Shown: positions 22,066-32,884 of the stretch, piece by piece | Numbering within the stretch: position 1 is the stretch's first letter | How the letters are laid out: every line of letters starts with the position of its first letter | From: Saccharina japonica | Taxonomy: Eukaryota; Sar; Phaeophyceae; Laminariales; Laminariaceae | Direction of reading: 5' to 3' | Assembly: GCA_008828725.1 (NCBI GenBank) | Contig: MEHQ01003624.1 | Coordinates: forward strand, 1-64,000 | DNA: 64,000 bases | Notes under the pieces: model-generated | The model's database searches: none | The model's input: only the letters and a program-made list of their open reading frames with translations | What the model was told of the DNA's origin: nothing | Translations under genes and position numbers: made by a program

Positions 22066-22263
22066 CGAGTATAAAATGAATTCAATTTGGAAAAAATAAA
22101 ATTCAAATTCGCTTTTCATTGGTCAACACACGCACCAGCACCAAATATTATGCCCCAAGATCCTAATCTTTGGTGCTGGTGCGTGTGTTGACCAATGAAA
22201 AGTGGATTTGATTTTGTTTTTTTCCAAATTGATTTTTTTTCTTCTTCGTTAATACGGGCCCTA
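22051..22263. mobile_element. Palindromic MITE-like element with ~90-bp arms
   Basis: AAGGGCCCGAATTAACGA at the left is mirrored by CGTTAATACGGGCCCTAAGG at the right. Inner arms match closely: TTCATTGGTCAACACACGCA against TGCGTGTGTTGACCAATGAA, and GCACCAGCACCAA against TTGGTGCTGGTGC. About 213 bp, only about 25 bp unpaired at the centre, no coding capacity. The transposon superfamily is not determined. Confidence 0.75.
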
Positions 22264-22439
22264 AGGAACAAACCGATATCGCCTGTTTTTACAGTACGTT
22301 TCGATTTAGACCTGCTGTAGAGCATAGCATTGCTTATCAAACTAGGCGTACTGTAGATTTTTTCTTGAACCAATTCATGGCGATTTAGTACATAAGAAGC
22401 TCTTCACGTTTAAGGAGCGTCCGGAAAATTGCAGGTACC

Positions 22440-23350
22440 TTAGTCTACAGTATGTACCCCCTATCCCGGCATGCGTTAAATGATACCTCTCCCCCGCCCT
22501 TCGTTTGCAGATACATGATCTCCGTCTTGGCCTCCGACCCTGATTCGCCCAAACGCCTCGCACGCAGTCACGATCACCGTCATGATTTATACAGTCCTCC
22601 TGGTGACCGCGGTGTACGAGGCCCGCATCGTCGGCGTATATAATTCCCCACAACGCCGACGCCACCTTACCTGCTGTTTTGCCTGCCGGTGTCTTGTCCA
22701 GCCTCACCCCTATACCTTGCCTGTTGTTTTGTTGGGGTTGCACCGTATTTCTCTTGATTGTTCCATACGCAAGGACAATTGTTTTCGTACGCATTCAACA
22801 CCGCTGTTAACACACAAGCCAAATATGCAGTGGCACAAGCACGCACCCTTGCCGAAACTCCTGTTCCATGGCGAATGCATCCAAACACTGGCCGTCATCC
22901 AGCCCCGCACGCATGCTCGGATGCTCGGATGCCCGCATGCCGTCGTGGAAGTGGCGGGTGACTCACGAGTATTCTCGGTAACACGCCAACGCGAGCTAGA
23001 ACACACCACAAGAGGGGTTCGATCGACGAAATTACACGTTTTGGTGAGACCGGTAAGGTACCGTGTACAGCGGAGTGTCCTTCTTCCTGACCAGCTCCTG
23101 TAGGCGTCGTACGATGAACACCATATCGGCCGCCAAGCGTCGCGGTAGAAAGCCGCACGCTTCCTCTGGCAAGATACCTTCCTGTTGTAGTAGTACTGTA
23201 GTATGGAGTGGCCGGCAATGACTGTGGGGAGTACATCTTCGCGCTCGACAGCAAGATCCGGGCCAGTGTCGCGGCCTGTGACATTGACGCTTGCAACGGG
23301 GGGAAGGGGCGTGAGCACGGTGATAGGCCACGACAAATAAAAACACGACC
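22440..23350 (-). pseudogene. Non-LTR retrotransposon reverse transcriptase, decayed
   Basis: Read on the minus strand from 23350 downward, motifs appear in the order of a LINE-type reverse transcriptase but in shifting frames: LARILLSS near 23250; LPEEACGF followed by MVFIVRRLQELVRKKDTPLY at about 23180-23050; EFRQGCVLVPL near 22860 (the RQGC...LSPLLF region); and LWGIIYADDAGLV near 22640 with the catalytic YADD, then MTVIVTACEAFG in another frame. At least three frameshifts separate these blocks. Neither an endonuclease domain nor clear element ends were found, so this is a truncated dead copy. Confidence 0.75.
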
Positions 23351-25119
23351 TGATTTTCCCTGGAATTGAACGCGTTTTTTCTTCAGTCTATCACCGATAC
23401 ACTCCAACGCGAGGCCACCCTTATCTACCCCTTCTACAAAGGACTCTCTACCAGCCAGACGTATTCCGTGGGCCTGGGTATCCTTAGAATCGTGATTACC
23501 GCCCTCCGCCTCATTTCAAAACATAGTATACCCGGCAGACGTGAAAATAGTACAGAGTGTCCACTATATATCTAGCCCGTTGGGACCCTACGAACGTTAT
23601 AGTCTAACATCTGGCTTACCTTGACGATAACCTGACTGTGAGTTATGCCGATCTATGTATTGGCGAGTATGCGGACGTTAAACGTAACGCTATGCTGCTC
23701 TGTGTATTGAAGCCGAGTATGCGGACGTTAAACGTAACCGCGACTAGTTCCTTAGCTATGATCCTAGCCTCATACCTGAGCGTAACCTCCCGTTCTACCC
23801 TCCATATCCTCCGCCATACCCTCCTCTTTTGTCGATCTTATAAGATTCCCCCGCTCCATCTTCTTAGGCCCAGCCCAATCCATGTCAAACATTTCAACAT
23901 TTCAACCGGTTGGGGGCAGCAGTCCTAACGTTCTTCGACGCCCACCTCCCTGTTAACCTGAGCGTTTACTCGCGTGGGCCCAGCTTCTCTTGTCCTCTCT
24001 CCACCAGCTACACGATTTCCGTAACGATGACTGACACGACACTGCTGCCGCACACCCAGATGACCGGGACCCCCCCCTTGCACTATGTAGGCGTCAACAA
24101 ACATAACCCTTGAGGAGACATTGAACAATGCATATATCTATAGCAAATCCCACGAGGTATCGACAACCTCACAATCCGGTACGCCTACTGGTGTACTACA
24201 CTGATTATCCAATGCCTCCACAAAATTATTTTGCGCACCCAACTTGTGCAAGGGGAGGGTCCCGGCCGCCTGTGCAGGCAATGCTGCCGCGGAAACAGAC
24301 GCCGCGAGGAGGGAAACTTCCACTGTGTCGCTGGCCATCGCCATCGACTCGACCCTGCCCGCGCGTTAGGTCGGTGCGCGAGTAAGGTCGGCGCCACACT
24401 CCTCTCGGAGTACTGGCACGAGTGGGGGAAACCGCAGCAGGCCCGAACGTCGCCCCGATCGAGGAGAAGCGGAGGGAAGCCACGAACGTATAAACGTGCT
24501 ACAGTACACGAGTGTGTTCGTGGTATTCAGCACATCACCCCAAGTGGTCTATACTATGTTTACTGTCTTACTTCTGTCATTCCTGGCGAAATTCTAGCAC
24601 GCCAGAGACCCTGAATCCCCCTCACCGGAACGCGCGTTTACGGGCAATGGTACGTGTGGCGGACGCGCGACACACACGTAGAGCCAGAAGCGATGTAATG
24701 TACCATAGAAGATGAACGACACGAAAATATATACAGTAGTCATAAAGGTTGAATGTAGGATTGGGAACGATCAGGTCTGGGGGATAGGGAGCTGTGTATA
24801 TATTGGTCAAACCTAGAGCGTTTTTTATTATTATGTGTTCGGGCTGAACTTGATCCAGTGTAACCCTGTTACGTCGACCCTAAAGCGTGGACAGTTCTTA
24901 CGCGAGCAGATGAGAGGTTTCAGAAGCTCGGGAAGACCGACACAAACCAATCATAACCGTGGTGTTACATATCTTGACGTACAGCTCGGAGTCAACACCA
25001 GCAGGCGGAGAGGAAACTTACAGAAACATATATCTATCGCCGAATGCCCACCAACCTCGATAACTTTGGTTTGAATCCAAAGTATTTCGCACCGGATTTT
25101 TCACCCCGTACACCCTTCG
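23351..25119. other. Stretch without a confident gene
   Basis: A duplicated TATGCGGACGTTAAACGTAA motif lies at about 23669-23740. A minus-strand frame at 24344-24138 begins with a signal-peptide-like Ala-rich run (SLLAASVSAAALPAQAAG) but has no recognised domain or partner exon. Nothing firmer is supported. Confidence 0.4.
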
Positions 25120-25404
25120 ACGCGTGCTGTCATACGATAAAGGTATAGGGTATACCTTTTTTTGGCTTAAACGTTTTCTGAATGATCAGATCGGGCTCAT
25201 TAACCCAAACCCGTCTGACTTTCATTCTTGTTTTGCAGCATTTTTCATTGTCTACTCAGTCCACGGGATTGGTCACCAGGTACGAGCACTTTTGTTTCCC
25301 TCCAAAACTATTTTTTGACGTTCTATTAGTATGGAGCTCCTCAAGTGACTACCCTCAGAAGGCAAAAGCTTATCATAATGGTGCACCTCTACCGTAGCAT
25401 GCGT
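25120..25404 (+). mobile_element. Family-A element just upstream of a GT23 exon
   Basis: Starts ACGCGTGCTGTCATACGATA and ends GGTGCACCTCTACCGTAGCA + TGCGT. It contains TTTTTTTGGCTTAAACGTTTTCTGAATGAT, split by the family's usual spacing, then CTCATTAACCCAAACC, TATGGAGCTCCTCAAGTGAC and TACCCTCAGAAGGCAAAAGC. Its right end lies 44 bp before the acceptor of the proposed exon at 25449. Confidence 0.75.
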
Positions 25405-25448
25405 CCTACGGTGAACTTCTACCGTGCCATAAGATTGTTGTTTTTCAG

Positions 25449-28400
25449 GATGCGCATTTTGGTCTCAAAGCTCTTGTTGAGTTTGAGGTCAGACACTGCA
25501 CGGTTGGTGGCCAGACCCTCCCACCCTGGATACAGCGCCAATACCTCGGTCGAGAACGATCGAGCTGGTACCGCCACCAACTACGGTGTGTGTGATTATC
25601 AACTCCTTCTCTGGTGTTTCAGCGTGACCATCATGCCACTTGCTGCCAACTTCTCCGCTAAAAAACAGACTTGCTGAATTCTTGGGTATACGGCCTAGTG
25701 GTGGAAGGGTGGAGCGATCTTGCCATAAAGGTGGACAGCACCCAGCTGCCAGAGCTAGAATGTTCCCTGCAGAGCGGGGGGCTGGCGTCACGTGGATGGA
25801 GCTGCCTGTTCAGCAGCATGCCGCACGTGTGCACTTTCAACTCAACCGAGGTCAGCCTTGGGAACTATTTCCCACTACTACTGTTACGAGGTGCCATAGT
25901 AAATAGGACCAAATATTGTTACAGTATTAATAGTAAAAATAGGTAAATATAGAGTTTTTTTCCTGTGCCGTAGGTCCTATTTACTAGTGTTTAATATAGC
26001 CCCCCGTAGTAGGACTGCACTCAGACACAGTGCCAATCTGGCTGGGGCGCGCTGTCTGTTGTGGGTTCAGCTATGACAAGGCCGGGTAAGTCAACCTCGA
26101 GGAAATTTGACCTTTTCTTGCATCGTCGAAACAACACGTGTTTTGGAAGCAGATGTGGAAACGGCACTTGATTTCGGCAGGGGGTTCGGGCGAGGACCAG
26201 CAAGAGGCGGACAGGATCTCGCTGTCGCTGGACGTGATTCGAAAGGCCGACCTTTCCAAAACGTTCCAGGGGTTGGACATCAAGCAACGCGTAGCTAAGG
26301 CAGTAAGTGCCCAGCTTTCCTGAGTGTTTCATTCCCGAGAGCGCGTGCTTTGGCGACGTTTTCCACTATGGATAGTTGACGAAACGGGGCGCTGAAGAAC
26401 TAGTGGCGCGCGCTGTGCCTGTAGCGGGTTGCATTGAAGTGTCCATTGCTTTGGAATGCAACGCATTCGTGGGCTGTTCTCGAACATGCTGGCTCTTGTT
26501 TTGTTGAAATTTGTGAGAAAGGATGACTGCGGCACAGTTGTACCTGGTATTAACCCTGTGGTGGTGAATTATGTCAAGAATCACACCTACCTATACATTA
26601 ATGGATCGTACATTCAACGCATAGGGAGTCCGATACGTTAATGCACACCGAAAGCCCCGAGACATTCAGCGTGAGTGCGCCGGTTGCTAGATTTTGTGTG
26701 GTTGAGCTAACGAGTTTTGCACCGTAATGTTGTGAAAACCTACAGGTAATAGGCAGGTGTTCAGTCAGTCGTGCTTGTGTTGTGGAAGCATAGTTGCCCG
26801 CCAGGTGGTCAGACCAGCCGTTATTAATAGTACTTCCTACCCTTAGATCCAAAGCGAAAACGACAATCCTCTGTATCTGCGGTATACCTGGTATGCATAG
26901 TATGCATAGTAGAGGCCCCAGAAACTGAGACTTGGTGCCGTCCGGTACCGATGCCCACGCACGTCGGAGGTACTCCCTCTACCGGATAGAGGCGTGCTGC
27001 GATAGAGGTGGAGGTATACCGTTTTTTGGCTAAAACGTTTTCTGGATGACCTATTAAAGTATTAAAGTATTAAAAGCTCCTTTACCCAAAATGATCGGAA
27101 TTTCATGCTTGGGCCATGGGATCGTTTAAGTCGGGTATCATACGTCATAGTACTTTTATTTTTTCTCCAAGATCCGTTTTTATTGGGTGACTTACTAGTA
27201 GTATAGATTACTTGCTGTTAGTATAGACCTCCTCAAGTGAGGAGACTTAGGAAAAAACAGGGTGCTGCACCTCTACCCTAGCATGCGTAAAACCATAGCA
27301 TAACCATAACATAACCATAACATAACATAACCATAACATAACCATGACATAACCATAACATAACCATAACATAACCATAACCCTGTGTCGAAACATAGGG
27401 GATACATGTGTTTGGGGTTGTGATTACTACTATTATACTATACTACTATTATACTACAATAGCCCACCCCGTAAAACGGGTGTGATACGAGAAACGGGTG
27501 CGAGTCGTTGCAGCCCGATTTCAAAACCGAGACGGTCAACGGCCTCGGTGGTGTATCGGGAAAATGGGACAGGAAATAAATGAGGGTGTTCACAAAATCA
27601 GGGTGTTCGGGTGGGTATCACCTGTCATAGTTCAACGCACAGCGCATCCGAAAAGTAGACAGTTTTTGTAGGCCCTGGGGGAGATGTCAGCTATAGATAG
27701 CCGTCGCGGTGTGGGCGTCATCGGTAGGGACCGTTTAAGGGGGGGGGGGGGGGCGTCAGGTTATATGCCATATGACGCAGGTAAAAACTAACATTTCATC
27801 GAACAGACGGATGTATGGACTGAGACAATCATGAACTCCAAAGTAGATAGCACAGTTGACACTGGGGATTAGCTCCAAACAGGCGATCAAACGTTTCGCG
27901 ATTGTGCGTGCCCTGAAGGCGATTGGTCCACTCCGTTGATTGAAAACTTTTGGGAGCTTGCCTTCGGAACAGAATCTCGGCCCCTAGTCCGCACTCCGTC
28001 ATTGCGCAGGGGTTATTTCGTGGGTTGGTCACATAGGGATGCAGGAAAAATCCGCGCGACTCTGTTTGAGTATGGAGTTCAAAGTCTGCGTGTAGTTGGT
28101 GTGCAGCCAATGGTCCCTCCTGGGCAATTGTGCCGTCCGCGTCCTTACGGTAACTTTAAACCGTCGACGAACTTGCCACTTACAGTAGACGCGTGCTACG
28201 ATACAAGTAGGTATACCGTTTTTCGGCTGACACGGTTTGTGAATGAGCTAGTAAAGGCTAAAGGCTCCTTCACCCAAAACCGTCGGAATTTCATTTTTGT
28301 TTATTACAATATTTGCTTGTTTTTTAGCAACGCCATGGGGTTGTTCGTCGGGTAGCAGCTTTAATTTTCCTCCAAAATTATGTTTTGGGTGAGGTACGAG

Positions 28401-30207
28401 TATAGAGCTCCTTGAGTGATAAGTGACCACCCTCAGAAGGCAGTAACATGGTGCACCTGCATGCAGGCTACCGTAGCATGAGTCCTGACTGTTTTGGCCT
28501 GTCACCAACAAGCGCCATGGTTCAGCATGTAACCCCCCCCCTCCCCCTGTTACGACGCAGGTGATGGCGAAGCTCCTGTGGAGTTACATGACCCCCTGGC
28601 TTCGTAAGGACGTGCGAGTTGTGGCTAATGTCAGGGAGACGTTCGAAAGGTCACCCTTCATAGGGATACACGTTCGACGCGGAGACAAAATCAGTGGAGA
28701 AGACCACATCAGTTTGAAGAAGAGCGCGGAGGTAATTACGACGGAAACTATTTGTCGTAGAAGGTAACTACGACGTTTGCTGCCGCAGGGGTGCGCTCAC
28801 CTATGTGTAGACGCCTCGCTTAAAAAGCCCGATCTACGAGTATACAGCCCACCCCAAAAACCACAACGTTCGAAAAAACTTGCACGAAAACCTGAGAGTC
28901 GATGAGCAACCCCACGGGCTACTATTAATAATATAGGTGCAGCAAAACTATTACGGAGGACCATAGTAAACACTAGTAAATAGGATCAAATATTGCTAGT
29001 AAAAACAGATAAATATATAGGTTTTTGTGTATACCGTAGGTCCTATTTACTAGTATTTACTATGGTCCCCCGTGATAACAACAATTCGTGTGTACTAACC
29101 TTCCGTTTTCCCCTTTCCGACCGCGTGCAATGTTTCCCTCAGGCATACTTGGCGGCAGCGGTGCGTTACCTCGATCAAGAGGCTAACGGAATCTCAGTGG
29201 ACGACATCAAAGGCATATGGGTGGCCTCGGATGACGCTACCGTGGTGGACGAGGTTCGCACCCAAGCCCACTGGTACTTCCCAAGCGTACTCAGCGAGGA
29301 TATTGTGTATGTCGCCGGTGGGGTACCTGGGGCCGTCCAATTTTCGAGCGTGACGACGGAATCTAAAAATCAGGTACTGATTCACGGTGCTTTTGAGGCC
29401 CTCTCTTCATGCTGCAGTACCACTGTAGTGATACGATTGTATCGACGTTCTCGCCCCCCCCTACAAGTACGTCCCAATTGTTCGACTTCGATACGTACTC
29501 GATACACGTCAGTGCTTGACATTTGTTTCGGCGCATCGTTACGCCACGTAAGGCTTAGGCCAGGGACAGAGGCCCTGTGCCGGCTACTCCACTTGTTTAT
29601 TCCCCTAGTATATCCGAAAATCCAGATGGACCAACAAAATATACTCAAACCAAGCGTGCACCTACATTTTCTAGAGTCAGGAAGCCTCGAACACGCGAAT
29701 ACACCCACCCCAGAGTCTCGTAAATGTGCTTTCTGCCGAAGATGAAAACTCTACGATCCCCTATCACTTCGAATATCACTGGAGCCTCCTGGAGAAACCC
29801 CTCGTGTCGTCGGAAAGTACAACCGGCACTCTAATGTTTATCATCCAACATAGAACACCCATATCCGATATAGAGGGCAATGGATCGAACCCACGAAAAC
29901 AGACCAACGCCGATGCCTTCGCCTGCTGTGCGATCCGTGAAATCCGTTGGTCTTTCCACCCGCCTCCCCGGCCCCTCGGCGCTCGATGCTCATGTGCGCC
30001 ATTCGGAAGGAGTACGCGTCTTTCGTTTACCTGCTGGCGGACCTCGAGCAGCTGGCGGCGGCTGACGTGTTCGTGGGCACTTGCTCCTCCAACGTCGGAA
30101 GGCTCGTGATGCTGCTCAGAGATGGCCTCGGCAAACAAATTAACTCGGGCATCAGCCTGGACGAGCAATGGAACCCCAGCAGGAGGCGTCGCCTTGCGCT
30201 GGACTGA
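25449..30207 (+). CDS. GT23 family alpha-1,6-fucosyltransferase-like glycosyltransferase
   Basis: Modelled exons: 25449 to about 25587 (weak), 25669-25850, 26153-26302, 27873-28184, 28561-28731, 29143-29373 and 30010-30207 (TGA). Joins from 25850 onward are all phase 0 with GT/AG. Exon 2 has SRGWSCLFSSMPHVC, like the GW..F.P...C segment of FUT8-type enzymes. Exon 4 has DWSTPLIENFWEL and ends STNLPLT. Exon 5 carries the GDP-fucose-binding motif FIGIHVRRGDK. Exon 6 has GIWVASDDATVVDE, the ATDDP-like motif. Exon 7 has LLADLEQLAAADVFVGTCSS, equivalent to the LDIHFLSQADFLVCTFSS block. The protein stops about 40 residues after that block, so the SH3 domain of animal FUT8 is absent. Such enzymes are Golgi type II membrane proteins that transfer fucose; the acceptor cannot be read from sequence. 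Further 5' exons encoding the membrane anchor are not identified. Confidence 0.82.
25885..26010. mobile_element. Family-B palindromic element in a GT23 intron
   Basis: TTACGAGGTGCCATAGTAAA and ACTAGTGTTTAATATAGCCC + CCCGTAG are degenerate inverted ends. The inside has AATAGGACCAAATATTGTTA and CCGTAGGTCCTATTTACTAG. It fills nearly half of the 302-bp intron between the exons ending 25850 and starting 26153. Confidence 0.7.
26990..27288 (+). mobile_element. Family-A element in the long GT23 intron
   Basis: GGCGTGCTGCGATAGAGGTG at the left, CTGCACCTCTACCCTAGCAT + GCGT at the right. Internal GGCTAAAACGTTTTCTGGAT, CTCCTTTACCCAAAATGATC, CATGGGATCGTTTAAGTCGG and ATAGACCTCCTCAAGTGAGG match the family. 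A short AGTATTAA triplication lies inside. Confidence 0.7.
27288..27385. repeat. CATAAC-rich simple repeat
   Basis: About 95 bp of ACCATAACATAACCATAACA-type sequence directly abutting the right end of the family-A element. It lies inside the 26303-27872 intron. Confidence 0.9.
28189..28483 (+). mobile_element. Family-A element filling a GT23 intron
   Basis: ACGCGTGCTACGATACAAGT at the left and AGGCTACCGTAGCATGAGT at the right. Internal words GGCTGACACGGTTTGTGAAT, CTCCTTCACCCAAAACCGTC, CCATGGGGTTGTTCGTCGGG and TATAGAGCTCCTTGAGTGAT are typical. The intron runs 28185-28560, so the element begins four bases after the GT donor and makes up about 80 percent of the intron. Confidence 0.8.
28951..29075. 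mobile_element. Family-B palindromic element in a GT23 intron
   Basis: TTACGGAGGACCATAGTAAA at the left mirrors TTTACTATGGTCCCCCGTGA at the right. The centre reads AAATATTGCTAGTAAAAACA, ATATATAGGTTTTTGTGTAT and CCGTAGGTCCTATTTACTAG. It lies within intron 28732-29142. Confidence 0.8.
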
Positions 30208-31059
30208 TTACACTCGCCTGCATTATCTTGTATCCATCGCTGCACTTGAAGGCGTCTTGCGTTGGCTTTTGGTGGAGGCGTCACACCTGATTTTCGTTAT
30301 GTACCGTTTCGATATACCGCTGACCCCCTAGTCGACCGCAGGGATCGGGTATTTAAGTGTGACAAAGCTCGTGCGATCTGTGCGCATACAAATTCCGCGA
30401 TACCGGCCACGTTAATACTAGGGTACACAAACACCGGCATGATAGGTATATCAAGTCCGCGGGGGGGGGGGCTCATGCATTTATCTTCTTGTATAGCACG
30501 AGACAACGTCACATGACAGAATATCATCCGCCCGTCGATAAAGGATTGTACCGAGATTGTACCGACGAGATCTTCGAAGATATTATGTCACAGTTGTACA
30601 GCAAGACGAGACGAGTACAGCATGACGTAGATGAAACGGCTATACCTCCATGTAAGATAGTTACGAGTATTTATTTGTAAATACAGGTTGGACAAGGCCT
30701 GTCACCCACATCGTCCCCCAATGTTTGAACGCCTCATGAACCCAGTACAGCGTTCGAACGCTCTTGGACGGAGACACAGGCTAACGGGATATCTAGCAAT
30801 TAAAAGTCGTTGTGCGGTAGTAGTTGATGTACAAATTTTGCATGTGTCCACCAACTGATGAGTCATGTCACCCCCTACGTACGTAGTGGGCCACGAGCTT
30901 GTATGGGCATAGCAGGATTTCTACAGGTGTGTCGTATGATACGATGAGTAAGATGTAAATGTACCATTCTCACGCACACCTTTTGTAAAGTGGTGTGCTG
31001 TCCACGCTACGAGTAATCATCGTACAACGAAGAAATTTCTACAGTAGTTCTGCCGTCGG
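30208..31059. other. 3' flank of the GT23 gene, no further gene seen
   Basis: Contains a G run near 30463 and repeat F copy 1 (about 30505-30710). No poly(A) signal could be assigned with confidence. Confidence 0.45.
30505..30710 (+). repeat. Dispersed repeat F, copy 1
   Basis: CCGCCCGTCGATAAAGGATT, ACCGACGAGATCT, TATGTCACAGTTGTACAGCA and GACGTAGATGAAACGG recur, diverged, at about 32035-32275 (CCCGTCGACGAAGGATTGCA, GACCGACGAGAGATCTGACG, CACAGCTGTACACCAAGC, GTTGGACGAGACCTACCTGT). No coding function is claimed. Confidence 0.5.
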
Positions 31060-31561
31060 ACGCGTGCTACGGTAGAAGATGGCACTTTTTTTGGCGGAAA
31101 CGGATGCGTGCTACGATAGAGATAGCACTTTTTGGCTGAAATAGGTTCTGAATAATCGAGCCCCTGAACCCAAAATGGGGGACTGTCATTATTGTCATTG
31201 TTTTGTTGCGGTCTTAGTTCATCGGATAGCGCTTTTTATTTCCTGCAAAACCAGTTTGGGGCGGGGTATGCACCTCTCCAAGTAAGGAGCTCCAGAAATA
31301 ACATGGTGCACCTCTATCGTAGCGTGCGTCAACGTTTTCTGGATGACGGGGCTCCTTAACAAACAACTGTCGAAATTTCATTCTTGTGTTGCAATATGTT
31401 TAATTTTATCGTTAGGCTTCCTTAGGCCAAGGTTTTGTTCGTCGGGTAGCACCTTCCTTTCCCTCGAAAGTGTTCTTTTTGGGGGGAGCTATAGAGCCTC
31501 CACGGGTGACCACCTTCACAAAAAAGCATGGTACAGCACCTTTACCGCAGCATGCATGCGT
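31060..31561 (+). mobile_element. Composite of two or three family-A copies
   Basis: A left end ACGCGTGCTACGGTAGAAGA at 31060 is followed 44 bp later by a second one, ATGCGTGCTACGATAGAGAT at 31104. A complete copy runs to CCTCTATCGTAGCGTGCGT at 31329. A third, lacking its left end, continues from AACGTTTTCTGGATGACGGG to TTTACCGCAGCATGCATGCG at 31561. This looks like nested or tandem insertion. Confidence 0.7.
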
Positions 31562-32884
31562 CGTCGACGCTAAAGACTGGTGCTGCGGTAGGGGAGTCAT
31601 GGATAGGTGTTTGTTTTTTTTTACCTGCACAGAGCCAATCGGCCGAGTAACTGCTTTACTACGTTGTACTCATATGTTTTTTTTCTGTTTTTTTGTTGTT
31701 GTTATATATGCGCCGCCATTGGAAGTTTTGTTACGCAACAACGCCAGCAAACTATGCTTAGGCCCAGATTTCTGCTAGATTCGGAGCCACTCGTCCGAGT
31801 GACCAAAACCCGGTAGTGAAAATGTGGGTACCCCCTCCGGTCCAAATAAATGTGAGTACGGGCTTACAGTATATTCGAGTTGAGGGCTGTAGAAAATTCT
31901 TCTTTGTATGAGTGGTCTGGGCAACACGCCAGGGATCTGGGATGCAGGCTTAGGGGCAGCCTGGCGAACGATAGGATGTGACTAGACGGGGGGCACGTCT
32001 CATCGTGTACTCGGTCGGGTGATCTCGGGATGCTATCATCGATCAGGATTCTCCCGTCGACGAAGGATTGCATCGAGGTCTGACCGACGAGAGATCTGAC
32101 GTCACAGCTGTACACCAAGCAGAAAATATTACTGTAGTGTATTATGACGTAAGATATACATGTATGTAGATGGAACGGTTGCACTGCTGAACCTCTTTGT
32201 GATATATTTAATACGAGGATACCTTTCTACATGGCAGTTGGACGAGACCTACCTGTCACCTGTCACCTACAATATCCTTATCAGTTATTACGCCTACATA
32301 CGCACAGTAGTACGTAGTGACGGTGACGTCGTTTTGGATCTTGAAAACTACTACAGTACTACTGCTGTATTTGTCTTCTTCAGTATGCCCCGTGAAGTAC
32401 CGGTTATCTCGAGCGCCACCCGGCCTCTGGTGACCGTGCGGCCGTGCAACTGCTGCGCCACGCGGCGGTTCTCGGTGTCCCTAATCAAAGAATGAGCGTG
32501 TCGCTCAACAAATGCGGGAAACAGACATACCTTCGAGGCTCAGAGAAGGTGAGGCTGTCCTGCCCTGTATCTATGCACACCACACACGAGTACACCTCCG
32601 ATAGCCACCTTTTCCGATATATGTATCCATGTTTTAACATCGGAAACGTGCTACTCGTAGGAAAGGTGCGATCGAAGTATCATATGATATCTCACACAGC
32701 TTGCAAAGATGAGTTTCGACGAAATCATAATTATCACAGCTGTTGTATTTATTTTTTACTAGCGGTACAGCCACGGCTCCGCCCGTGGCGCTAGCCCTGC
32801 GTTGTCCATAGTAGTATGTGAATTCCTGGTGTGGTACATAGTACTCGCATTAACAGTGTGCTTTAATGTACCACTCTAAACCGA
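31562..32884. other. Mixed non-coding stretch with one possible exon
   Basis: Holds T-rich tracts near 31610-31700, repeat F copy 2 (about 32035-32275) and the candidate exon at 32404-32548. No other feature is supported. Confidence 0.4.
32404..32548 (+). CDS. Possible exon, unidentified
   Basis: The frame with YLERHPASGDRAAVQLLRHA, VLGVPNQRMSVSLNKCGKQT and YLRGSEK ends at a strong donor (GAAG/GTGAGG). The acceptor is uncertain; TTCTTCAG at 32380 is followed by an in-frame TGA unless GTGAAG is used. No family is recognised and no partner exon was found. Confidence 0.28.

Noticed and set aside
32404..32548. Assigning this exon to the GT23 gene upstream
   Set aside because: The GT23 frame ends at a stop at 30205 and nothing in this block resembles a GT23 domain.
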